The notes beneath the pieces are model-generated. The model was not told the DNA's origin. It searched no databases and worked only from the letters and a program-made list of their open reading frames with translations. This document shows positions 45,262 to 52,305 of a DNA stretch of 64,000 nucleotides, piece by piece. This DNA is from Desulfofundulus australicus DSM 11792 (GTDB lineage: Bacteria; Bacillota; Desulfotomaculia; Desulfotomaculales; Desulfovirgulaceae). Position numbers and translations under genes: made by a program. The stretch covers positions 7,499 to 71,498 of the forward strand of contig NZ_FQUW01000013.1 in the NCBI RefSeq assembly GCF_900129285.1. The letters are read 5' to 3'. The first letter of the stretch is position 1, and each line of letters begins with the position of its first letter.

Positions 45262-46977
45262 GTGCCGGGAAAGCGTGTGGTCAGCCTTTTTTTCATTTTC
45301 CTGTGCTGCTTTGCTCTTTTAATCCTCCACCTGGCTTTTATCCAGCTGGGACGGGGTAGCGAGTATGCTTATTTGGCCCTGCAAAGGGAAAGTCGCACCA
45401 TAGTTCTGGAAGAGTACCCCCGGGGGGAGATCCTGGACCGGCACCTGCAACCCTTGACCGGCAGTTACGATGCCAACCGGGTGGTGGTTTTCCCCGAGCT
45501 GGTTCGGGACAGGCAGGCGGTTGTGGCTTCCCTGGCTGGGATTTTGAAATTGCCGGTGGAAAAGGTAGCCCCCTATTTTGAGCGTCCCTGTTACCTGCCT
45601 TTTCCCCTGACTCCCGAACAGGCCGGGGCCATCCGGGAGCAGCGGTGGCCCGGTGTTCTGGTGCTGCCCGTCCACCTGCGCTACGGTCCTGCCCCCCTGG
45701 CCACCGGGGTAATCGGTTACCTGGGCCGGGTGCAGTCCAAAGAAATGCTGGACACCTTAAACGCCAGAAGCGAGAAAAGTTACAGCCTGAGCGACTGGGT
45801 AGGCCGTGCCGGCCTGGAAAAATACTATGAAAATGAGCTCAAAGCAACCAGGCCCGGGGCATACGCCCGGATTTTCGTGGATGCTGCCGGGAGGATTATA
45901 CCGGGACTGGGCCCTGCCGTTAACCTCCAGGCGGGGGACCCGGGGCGACAGCATCTGGTAACCACCCTGGATGCCGGGATCCAGCGGGTGGTGGAGGAAG
46001 TAATGGACCGCCGGGTAAAGAAAGGGGCGGTGGTGGTAATGGAGCCCCGGACCGGGGATATTCTGGCCCTGGCCAGCCGCCCTGTTTATGATCCCCGTCC
46101 ACCTGGGGTGGCTGCGTATCTGGAGCGGGGCGAAGAGGGGACCTTTACCGATCAAACCACGGCCCTGTTCACTCCCGGTTCTGTCTTTAAGGTGGTGGTT
46201 GCGGCCGCCGCCCTGGCGGAGGGAATTGTGAAGCCAGAGGACCAGTTTGAGTGCCGGGGCAGCCTGGCCCGCCCCGTGCGTTGCTGGTATGATCCGGGCC
46301 ATGGTACCATCAGCTTCAGCCGGGCCTTTGCGGAATCCTGCAACCCGGTTTTTGCCCGGGTGGGCCTGGAACTGGGAGCCCAAAAGATCATCGAGTATGC
46401 GGCCCGTTTCGGGTTGGATAACCAGGAGATTACGGGTTATCCCGTACCGCGCGACAGGCGCCAGAACTGGCAGCTGGTTGCCGCCCCTTATAACCTGGTC
46501 AACAGCAGCCTGGGCCAGGGCCCGGTGCTGGCCACGCCGGTACAGATCACAGCCATGATGAATGTTATCGTTAACGGAGGCGTATATGTCCAGCCGCGGC
46601 TGATCCGGGAATTGAGAAATGATGAGGGTGAGGTGGTTCGTTCCTTTCCCCGTGATTCCGGGCGCAGGGCCATTCCCGCTTCCACCGCTGTTCAGCTGAA
46701 AGAGATGCTGCAGCTGGTAACCACAATGGGCGTTGGCCGCCAGGCTTATGTGCCCGGTTACGGCAGTGCCGGCAAAACCGGTTCAGCCCAGGTGGACGGC
46801 CAGGATAAGGTAAATGCCTGGTTTACCGGATATGCCCCCCTGCAAAATCCCCGTTATATAGTGACAGTTCTGGTGCAGGAAGGGGTCAGCGGGGGGGAAA
46901 CGGCTGCCCCCGTTTTCCGGGAGATAATGCAAAAAATTCTTACCCTGCCACAGGAACAGGGGGAAGGTTCCCCTTAA
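45262..46977 (+). CDS. penicillin-binding transpeptidase (class B-like PBP)
   Basis: D,D-transpeptidase that cross-links peptidoglycan outside the membrane. N-terminal anchor helix (VVSLFFIFLCCFALLILHLAF), a dimerisation domain, then the catalytic domain with SxxK in TPGSVFKVVV, SxN in AESCNPVFA and KTG in AGKTGSAQVDG. 571 aa. The compact size and the lack of a PASTA domain place it near the PbpI/SpoVD-like group; a sporulation role is possible but not shown. GTG start with GGAAGTGA upstream. Confidence 0.9.
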   Translation: MPGKRVVSLFFIFLCCFALLILHLAFIQLGRGSEYAYLALQRESRTIVLEEYPRGEILDRHLQPLTGSYDANRVVVFPELVRDRQAVVASLAGILKLPVEKVAPYFERPCYLPFPLTPEQAGAIREQRWPGVLVLPVHLRYGPAPLATGVIGYLGRVQSKEMLDTLNARSEKSYSLSDWVGRAGLEKYYENELKATRPGAYARIFVDAAGRIIPGLGPAVNLQAGDPGRQHLVTTLDAGIQRVVEEVMDRRVKKGAVVVMEPRTGDILALASRPVYDPRPPGVAAYLERGEEGTFTDQTTALFTPGSVFKVVVAAAALAEGIVKPEDQFECRGSLARPVRCWYDPGHGTISFSRAFAESCNPVFARVGLELGAQKIIEYAARFGLDNQEITGYPVPRDRRQNWQLVAAPYNLVNSSLGQGPVLATPVQITAMMNVIVNGGVYVQPRLIRELRNDEGEVVRSFPRDSGRRAIPASTAVQLKEMLQLVTTMGVGRQAYVPGYGSAGKTGSAQVDGQDKVNAWFTGYAPLQNPRYIVTVLVQEGVSGGETAAPVFREIMQKILTLPQEQGEGSP

Positions 46978-46991
46978 CCACTTCTCGTGCA

Positions 46992-47020
46992 TTGACTGCT
47001 TAGTAAAGGTATAGTAGGAT
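46992..47020 (+). promoter_or_regulatory. promoter of the triple-HTH regulator
   Basis: TTGACT, 17 bases, TAGGAT. Confidence 0.5.
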
Positions 47021-47053
47021 AATAGTATAATTAGTTCCGGGAGTGTTGTTTTT

Positions 47054-47821
47054 ATGATCATCAAGGGGGAAAAAATCCGTGCTCTGCGGGAAGAGCGCGG
47101 GTATACATTGCAGGATCTGGCCCGGCGGGCGAACCTCTCCCTGTCCTATTTGAGCGAAATCGAAAGGGGTTCCAAACGTCCCTCTTTAAAGACCATTGAG
47201 AAGCTGGCTGCCGCCCTGAACGTGCCCAAAGCGCAGCTTATTGAGGGGGATGTCACCGACAGCGGCCTGTCCCTGGGAGATAAGATCCGCATCCTGCGCA
47301 GCGAAAAAAACCTGTCCCTTCAAGAACTGGCCAGCCGGGCGGGCATTTCCCTGTCTTATTTAAGTGAAATTGAACGGGGAACGGTTTACCCCGCCCTGAG
47401 CACCTTGAAGCGCATAGCCGAGGCCCTGGAAGTTTCGCCAACTTCCATTATGGGGCAGGAGGGTTCCCTGGGGCATAAACTCAAAGCCCTCCGGGAAGAA
47501 TACGGGCTCACCCAGGCCCAGCTGGCAAACCTGGCGGGAGTTACAGCGGGGTTGATTGGCCAGATCGAACAGGGCAAGGTGCAGCCTTCTTTAAAAACGC
47601 TGGAAAAACTGTCCGAAGTGATGGGTGTTTCCCCGTGCTATTTCATCATGGAGCCGGGAGCAGTAGATCAGATGCTCAGCCTGATGAATCCCGAGTTGCG
47701 GGAACTGCTCATGCACCCCAACGTCCAGTCGGTTTTGAACCTGGTCTGTAACCTCAACCAGAAAGAATTGCAGTTTATTTTAAATTTCATTCAGCTTTTC
47801 AAGCGTTCCAACCTGTGCTGA
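47054..47821 (+). CDS. regulator with three tandem XRE-type helix-turn-helix domains
   Basis: 255-aa protein holding three Cro/CI-type HTH domains in a row: residues about 4-62 (KIRALREERGYTLQDLARRA ... LSEIERG), 76-130 (KIRILRSEKNLSLQELASRA ... LSEIERG) and 137-193 (KLKALREEYGLTQAQLANLA ... IGQIEQG). The first two are near duplicates. No sensory domain follows, only a helical tail with a possible dimer interface. It may bind extended or repeated operators. GGGAGTG stands before the ATG. Targets unknown; it could be a SinR-like or repressor protein. Confidence 0.88.
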   Translation: MIIKGEKIRALREERGYTLQDLARRANLSLSYLSEIERGSKRPSLKTIEKLAAALNVPKAQLIEGDVTDSGLSLGDKIRILRSEKNLSLQELASRAGISLSYLSEIERGTVYPALSTLKRIAEALEVSPTSIMGQEGSLGHKLKALREEYGLTQAQLANLAGVTAGLIGQIEQGKVQPSLKTLEKLSEVMGVSPCYFIMEPGAVDQMLSLMNPELRELLMHPNVQSVLNLVCNLNQKELQFILNFIQLFKRSNLC

Positions 47822-47934
47822 AAGGGCGGCTTTACGCGGGAGGCAATTGCCGTCCATTTTTATTCTGTCGTCCGGAAGCTTGACGCGCTGGTTGAAGTAA
47901 TGGTAAACTGTGGAGTGGGATTGCAGAAAATTTA

Positions 47935-47963
47935 TTGCAAGCGAAATTATTGTTTAGTATAAT
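47935..47963 (+). promoter_or_regulatory. promoter of the ferredoxin gene
   Basis: TTGCAA, 17 bases, perfect TATAAT. Confidence 0.7.
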
Positions 47964-47980
47964 AATAGGGAGAGATACCC

Positions 47981-48154
47981 ATGCCCGCTTTTGTGGTCAG
48001 GGACCTGTGTGCCGGCTGTGGAGCGTGTGCGGAGGTTTGCCCTTATAAAGCTATAACCGTTACCGCCAGGCTGGCCGTGGTAGATCCGGGATTGTGCCGG
48101 GAGTGTGAAGAATGCATTTTCATCTGCCCCAACGGGGCCATTACAGCTGCCTGA
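47981..48154 (+). CDS. 2[4Fe-4S] ferredoxin, 57 aa
   Basis: Short electron carrier with two clostridial-type cluster motifs, CAGCGACAEVCP and CRECEECIFICP. 57 aa, the normal size of such ferredoxins. GGGAGAG lies upstream of the ATG and a promoter 20 bases before that. FmdB follows 35 bases later, so the two may share a transcript. Typical of a strict anaerobe. Confidence 0.92.
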   Translation: MPAFVVRDLCAGCGACAEVCPYKAITVTARLAVVDPGLCRECEECIFICPNGAITAA

Positions 48155-48189
48155 CCGGTAAGGCAATAAATTTTCAGGGGGTGTAAGCC

Positions 48190-48387
48190 GTGCCTATCTA
48201 TGATTTTCAATGCAACAGCTGTGGTCACAAATTTACCCTGCTGGTAGGGATTGATGAGCGGGACAAGGTCTCCTGCCCCCAGTGTCAGAGCCGGGATGTG
48301 CGCCAGCTGATTACCGGCTGTGCTGTTCGCGTAAAGGGCGGTAGTTGCGGCAGCGGGCAGGGCAGTTCCGGTCTGGCCGGTGGTTGA
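48190..48387 (+). CDS. FmdB-type zinc-ribbon protein
   Basis: 65-aa FmdB-family regulatory zinc ribbon: PIYDFQCNSCGHKFTLLV and VSCPQCQSRDVRQL supply the CxxC pairs, followed by a Gly/Ser-rich tail with one more Cys. GTG start, AGGGGG about 8 bases upstream. The family name comes from a formamidase regulator, but the real role of most members is unknown. Confidence 0.88.
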   Translation: MPIYDFQCNSCGHKFTLLVGIDERDKVSCPQCQSRDVRQLITGCAVRVKGGSCGSGQGSSGLAGG

Positions 48388-48399
48388 AGGATTTAAATT

Positions 48400-48418
48400 A
48401 AGGGCTGGTAGCCCTTTT
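48400..48418 (+). terminator. weak terminator between fmdB and the second thioredoxin gene
   Basis: AAGGGCT/AGCCCTT stem with a 3-base loop and four Ts. Confidence 0.5.
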
Positions 48419-48450
48419 CAACATGATAATTTTGAAATGGGGGTAATTTT

Positions 48451-48768
48451 ATGACCCTGGAATTAAATGAAAGCAATTTTGATAGCGAAGTTTTGCAGTC
48501 GAGCCTCCCGGTGCTGGTGGACTTCTGGGCACCCTGGTGCGGGCCCTGCCGCAGCATGGCTCCCATTATTGATGAACTGGCTGCCGAGTTTGCCGGGCGG
48601 GTCAAGGTGGCCAAAGTTAACGTGGATCAAAACCGGGACCTGGCCGGCCGTTTCGGGGTAATGAGCATACCCACCCTGATCATGTTCAAGGGTGGACAGG
48701 TAATGGGCCAGATAGTCGGTTATACTCCCAAGGGGGTTCTGGCTAAAAAGCTGGAGAGCCTGCTGTAA
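48451..48768 (+). CDS. thioredoxin (second copy)
   Basis: 105-aa thioredoxin with active site WCGPCR in [14 protein letters not shown] and cis-Pro in [11 protein letters not shown]. It resembles the first thioredoxin (29.6 kb) but is clearly a separate paralogue, not a recent copy. ATG with GGGGG upstream. It runs convergently with the selenocysteine-containing glutaredoxin-like gene, about 120 bases away. Confidence 0.95.
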   Translation: MTLELNESNFDSEVLQSSLPVLVDFWAPWCGPCRSMAPIIDELAAEFAGRVKVAKVNVDQNRDLAGRFGVMSIPTLIMFKGGQVMGQIVGYTPKGVLAKKLESLL

Positions 48769-48889
48769 GGAAGGTTCTGTGGAATATTAATGGCGGTGTG
48801 TGTATCACGCGGGGGGACATCCGCCGCGTGATACAGGGGCACCGCCCTTTCCGTTTCTTACTCCAGGTTCTGTTGCGGCACCAACTTTT

Positions 48890-49126
48890 TCAGTGTAGCA
48901 GTTTTTCCAGTTCACCCCGGTTAAATCCTACCACTACCCGGTCTCCCACGGTAATGGTGGGTACGGCAAGCCGCCCGGTTTTGCGCACCATTTCGCTCCG
49001 GGCCAGTTCATCCTCGGCCACATTCTTTTCGGTAAATTTTATTCCTTTTTGGGAAAGAAACTCTTTCACCGTACGGCAGTGGGGTCAGGTGGGGGTGGTG
49101 TAAACCGTTACGGGTTCCGCTGTCAT
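48890..49126 (-). CDS. glutaredoxin-like selenoprotein (UxxC active site)
   Basis: On the minus strand a 78-residue frame reads through one in-frame TGA at 49085-49087. With selenocysteine (U) there, the active site is TPTUPHCRTV, matching the glutaredoxin TPxCPxC site with the first Cys replaced. The rest is a normal glutaredoxin: cis-Pro in RLAVPTITV, then VVGFNRGELEKLL. AGGAGG stands 9 bases before the ATG. The 34 bases after the TGA form a good bacterial SECIS hairpin. A plain frame-stop would leave 13 residues, and the conservation after it argues against a pseudogene. It is missed by calls that treat TGA only as stop. Confidence 0.88.
49051..49070 (-). promoter_or_regulatory. bacterial SECIS element in the glutaredoxin-like gene
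   Basis: Read on the minus strand, GG-U-GAAAG pairs with CUUUC-CC around loop AGUUU. The U at position 17 after the UGA is bulged, and G-U lies in the apical loop at positions 24-25. In the E. coli fdhF SECIS the essential bulged U is also at position 17 and the loop G-U at 23-24. This would recruit SelB for selenocysteine insertion. Confidence 0.8.
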
Positions 49127-49273
49127 TGGCCAATACCTCCTGGTGGATGGAATTTTCCCTCGAATTTATTTTTTGAGTCTGAAGTAGATTATATACGCTG
49201 CCGTCATATCGCTTTTCAGGCAGGAACCCGTCCGGAAATGTCGAACTATTTGCACCGGAAAGGAGTTACTTAA

Positions 49274-49969
49274 TTGGTTGGTACATTCATTAATGTGGCA
49301 GCTATTTGCACGGGTGCCCTGCTGGGGGCTTTGTTTAAAAAAGGCATCCCGCAAAGAGTGGGCGATACGGTCATGCAGGGGCTCGGCCTGGCGGTTATTC
49401 TGGTCGGGGCACAAATGGCCCTGCAAACCAGAAACCCGCTTATTGTCATCGGTAGCCTTGCCCTGGGCGGTGTGGCGGGTGCCGGCCTGGATATCGAGGG
49501 CAGGCTGGAGTCGCTGGGAAGGCGCATTGAAGCCAGGTTCGGGCGTTCCGGGGAGGGCGGCCTGGCATATGCTTTTGTCACCACCAGCCTGATTTTTTGC
49601 GTTGGTGCGATGGCCGTGATGGGGTCCATTGAGGACGGGCTGACCGGCAACCCCCGGACCCTGATAGCCAAGGCCATGCTGGATGGAATTGCTGCCGTGA
49701 TTTTTGCTTCGACCATGGGTATAGGGGTATTTTTTTCAGCAATTCCAGTATTTATTTACCAGGGGAGCATTACCCTTGCCGCGCGGCTGGTGGGTGCAGG
49801 TTTGAGTCCCTGGGTGGTGTCCGAGCTGACCGCCACCGGCGGCCTGCTTATTGTGGCTATCGGCTTGAATTTATTGCAGGTTACCCGCATTAAAGTGGGA
49901 AATCTATTGCCCGCCATTTTTATTGCGGCCATTATCACAGCCGTTATTGAAATGACAAGGCAGTATTAA
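49274..49969 (+). CDS. DUF554 membrane protein
   Basis: 231-aa integral membrane protein of the DUF554 (YdfK-like) family, with about six or seven hydrophobic helices. VGTFINVAAICTGALLGALF opens it, and the conserved FCVGAMAVMGSIEDGLTG and STMGIGVFFSAIPVFIYQG follow. TTG start about 9 bases after AAAGGAG. Function unknown; family members are thought to be transporters. It runs divergently from the glutaredoxin-like gene. Confidence 0.88.
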   Translation: MVGTFINVAAICTGALLGALFKKGIPQRVGDTVMQGLGLAVILVGAQMALQTRNPLIVIGSLALGGVAGAGLDIEGRLESLGRRIEARFGRSGEGGLAYAFVTTSLIFCVGAMAVMGSIEDGLTGNPRTLIAKAMLDGIAAVIFASTMGIGVFFSAIPVFIYQGSITLAARLVGAGLSPWVVSELTATGGLLIVAIGLNLLQVTRIKVGNLLPAIFIAAIITAVIEMTRQY

Positions 49970-50069
49970 AATGAGGATTGACACAGGCGGAATAGAGCAA
50001 CCGGGGTAGAATTCCGGCTTCCTGGGAGGAAAATATATCCAGTCATGTATTGTTCAGGGAGATAAGGAA

Positions 50070-51524
50070 ATGCGCAGATCGCCCGTAATGGCAACCCTGT
50101 TTGTGGTACTGGTTGCCCTGTTGATCCTGCCCGGCCTTACCGGTGCGGGCACGCTGTACAGGGGGATTAAAGTCCAGGATCGCGTCCTGGTGCCCCTCCG
50201 GGGTGTGCTGGAAGCCCTCGGTGCAGCGGTTGGGTGGGACGGTTCCGGAATCACGGTTCAAAAAGGGGACAGGGTTATTTCCCTGAAGGCGGGTTCGAGC
50301 CGCGCCAGGATAGCGGGGAAAGAGACCCTTCTGGACGTACTGCCCCGCGTGGTCGGCGGCATTACCTACGTACCCCTGCGCTTCGTTTCCGAGGCTTTCG
50401 GGGCAAAAGTTGACTGGGACGAAAAGACCGGCACGGCTACCGTCAGCCTGGACGGTAAGGTTGTTCTGGTGAGGTTGTCCGACGGCGGGAGTGCTGGTAT
50501 CAAACAGTACTCCCGCCAGGTCGGGAATATTAGGGCGACAGTGGTGGAGATCCCGCCCGGTGCTCCCGTCAGGGCCGTGGTTGCACTTGCCCACGACAGG
50601 GTAGGCGCGACGGAAGACCTGGCCTCGATGGCGAAGCGCTACGGTGCGGTGGCCGCCATCAACGGCACCTTTTTTGAGGCGTACGGCGGCATACCCGAAC
50701 CGTGGGGCACCATTATCAGTGACGGGAAGGTCGTGCACGTGGGCAATGTCGGTTCCGTGGTGGGGATAACTTCCGATGGCCGGGTAAAGATGGACACGGT
50801 GCGCATAAAAGTGGAGGGCGACACCGGGGGTTCTTACGAATGGCCGGACAACTGGTACGCCTACGGTTTCAACAGGACGCCGAGCCCGGGCGGCAGCACG
50901 GCGTATATCTACACCCGCGAACGCGGCAGTTCCCTGGGATTCGCTTACGGTATCTCGGTGGTGGTTTCCGGCGGGAAAGTGGTCAGGGTGGTGGAAAACC
51001 AGGACGTGACGATTCCCGACGACGGTTTCGTGGTCAACCTCACCGGTTCGGAGCAGTACCTGCGGGACCGTTTCGAACCGGGGAAGAGTGTCAGCTACCG
51101 GGTAGTTTTTGAGGACAAGGACGGCAACAGGCTGGACTGGTCGGACGTAGTGACTGCCGTGGGTGCCGGACCCAGGCTTTTAACCGGTGGCCAGGTCACC
51201 GTCGACCCGGCGGGTGAAGGATTCACCAGTGCCAAAATCTTAACGGGCGGAGGGGCGAGGAGCGCCATCGGCGTGAAACCCGACGGCAGCATTTTACTGG
51301 TGACGGTACCCGGCGCGACCATCAGGCAGCTTGCGTCGGTTATGAAAGAACTGGGCGCCGTGGACGCCATAAACCTCGACGGCGGGGCGTCATCGGGGCT
51401 TTACTACGGAGGCCGCTACCTCACCGCTCCCGGACGCAGGATAAGCAACGCCTTGTTGTTCGTCCCTGCTTCGTGGGCAGGCAGCGGGTATAGAAGGGCC
51501 AGGGATAACCCGAACGGTTCTTAA
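50070..51524 (+). CDS. secreted phosphodiester glycosidase-like (NAGPA) protein with copper-amine-oxidase-N domain
   Basis: 484-aa exported protein. Signal peptide in residues 1-26 (VMATLFVVLVALLILPGLTGAG). Residues about 30-125 form a copper-amine-oxidase-N-like stalk domain (VQDRVLVPLRGVLEALGAAVGWD ... YVPLRFVSEAFGAKVDWDEKTG), then a NAGPA catalytic domain with AAINGTFFEAYGGIPEP and, near the end, DAINLDGGASSGLYYGGR. Related domains cleave N-acetylglucosamine phosphodiesters; in Firmicutes they may trim wall polymers. Part of the 3' end (51324-51452) recurs, decayed, at 62.2 kb beyond the island. Confidence 0.88.
   Translation: MRRSPVMATLFVVLVALLILPGLTGAGTLYRGIKVQDRVLVPLRGVLEALGAAVGWDGSGITVQKGDRVISLKAGSSRARIAGKETLLDVLPRVVGGITYVPLRFVSEAFGAKVDWDEKTGTATVSLDGKVVLVRLSDGGSAGIKQYSRQVGNIRATVVEIPPGAPVRAVVALAHDRVGATEDLASMAKRYGAVAAINGTFFEAYGGIPEPWGTIISDGKVVHVGNVGSVVGITSDGRVKMDTVRIKVEGDTGGSYEWPDNWYAYGFNRTPSPGGSTAYIYTRERGSSLGFAYGISVVVSGGKVVRVVENQDVTIPDDGFVVNLTGSEQYLRDRFEPGKSVSYRVVFEDKDGNRLDWSDVVTAVGAGPRLLTGGQVTVDPAGEGFTSAKILTGGGARSAIGVKPDGSILLVTVPGATIRQLASVMKELGAVDAINLDGGASSGLYYGGRYLTAPGRRISNALLFVPASWAGSGYRRARDNPNGS
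51324..51452 (+). repeat. 129-bp segment duplicated at the far side of the island (intact copy)
   Basis: Lies inside the NAGPA gene. It matches 62193-62321 without gaps, 119 of 129 positions by hand count, in the same orientation. Confidence 0.9.
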
Positions 51525-51556
51525 AAAAACCGTATCTCAGCAGGATATGGTAAGTT

Positions 51557-52024
51557 TCAGGACATGGGATGTGCTATTTTCACCCAATCGAAAAAGTCTT
51601 TCGGTCTTCCTATTGGGATACCATAGATATTTTTTAACTTGAGCATATGCCGGATGTCGCTAGAAATGATGTACTCCGCTTTTCCGGCTATGGCCGCCCA
51701 CAAGAATGGGTCGTCGTCCCTGTCCGGGGAGTGCGGCGGCCAGTCGCCCGGCATTTCCGGCACCTTGCTTTCCTTATGGAGAACCAGGTTGAGCAGGTAA
51801 TGTACTTCCGAAGCGGAGACACCGGCCTTTTCAAAATAACGGTGAGCTAGCCGGTTAATTATTTCACAGGCTTCCGAACGTATGAAATCATTCCAAATGA
51901 GGATCAAATTTCCGGAAAGTACAAAACGAAGCAGGGGGGTGGCCATATAAAGAGAGGGAACAAGCACGTTCGTATCAACCACGATTGGAATTGCGATTTC
52001 TTTTGATTTCACGAAAGACTTCAT
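51557..52024 (-). CDS. PIN-domain ribonuclease toxin (VapC-like)
   Basis: PIN-fold RNase. Acidic active-site residues are visible in VVDTNVLVPSLY, in a mid-chain Glu (RSEACEIINRLAHRYF) and in DRDDDPFLWAAIAGKAEYIISSDIRHML. About 155 aa. I prefer the ATG at 52024 (6 bases after AGAAGG) over 52030. Its start lies inside the upstream small gene, which is the usual arrangement for an antitoxin-toxin pair. The 3' end faces the NAGPA gene tail, 32 bases away. Confidence 0.85.
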   Translation of the reverse strand: MKSFVKSKEIAIPIVVDTNVLVPSLYMATPLLRFVLSGNLILIWNDFIRSEACEIINRLAHRYFEKAGVSASEVHYLLNLVLHKESKVPEMPGDWPPHSPDRDDDPFLWAAIAGKAEYIISSDIRHMLKLKNIYGIPIGRPKDFFDWVKIAHPMS

Positions 52025-52151
52025 GGACATCCTTCTCTAATTCTTCATGGGTAAAGCCGGCTGACTTCATTTTTCTCGTAATGATCTCTGATAGACGACG
52101 CGCTTCAATTAAACCCTTCGCGAAATTGCTCATCCTTCTTTTGGGCAGCAT
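51975..52151 (-). CDS. antitoxin candidate, 58 aa
   Basis: 58-aa basic protein beginning MLPKRRMSNFAKGLIEARR and predicted to be helical (SEIITRKMKSAGFTHEELEKDVHEVFREIK). It has AAGGTG before the ATG and overlaps the PIN gene by about 50 bases in another frame, as toxin-antitoxin pairs often do. I do not recognise a named antitoxin fold such as AbrB or ribbon-helix-helix, so the role is inferred from position. An alternative start is the ATG seven codons in. Confidence 0.65.
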   Translation of the reverse strand: MLPKRRMSNFAKGLIEARRLSEIITRKMKSAGFTHEELEKDVHEVFREIKRNRNSNRG

Positions 52152-52181
52152 ATATAATCACCTTTTTCCTGTGTTGTATTT

Positions 52182-52211
52182 ATTGTACCAGGGGCTAGTT
52201 CATACAGTCAA
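52182..52211 (-). promoter_or_regulatory. promoter of the antitoxin-toxin operon
   Basis: On the minus strand TTGACT, 18 bases, TACAAT, about 30 bases before the antitoxin start. Confidence 0.75.
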
Positions 52212-52305
52212 ATCGTTTGCAAGTGCCGGGGTGCCGGTGCTTTTTCTGTGGTAAAGATTAGAGGGAATTGGTAAAAATCGTCGAATAGTTTAGCGAAATA
52301 ATCAT

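Noticed and set aside
48890-49126. Frameshifted or dead glutaredoxin pseudogene
   Set aside because: Only one TGA interrupts the frame, exactly at the catalytic Cys, and a SECIS-like hairpin with the bulged U at the right place follows.
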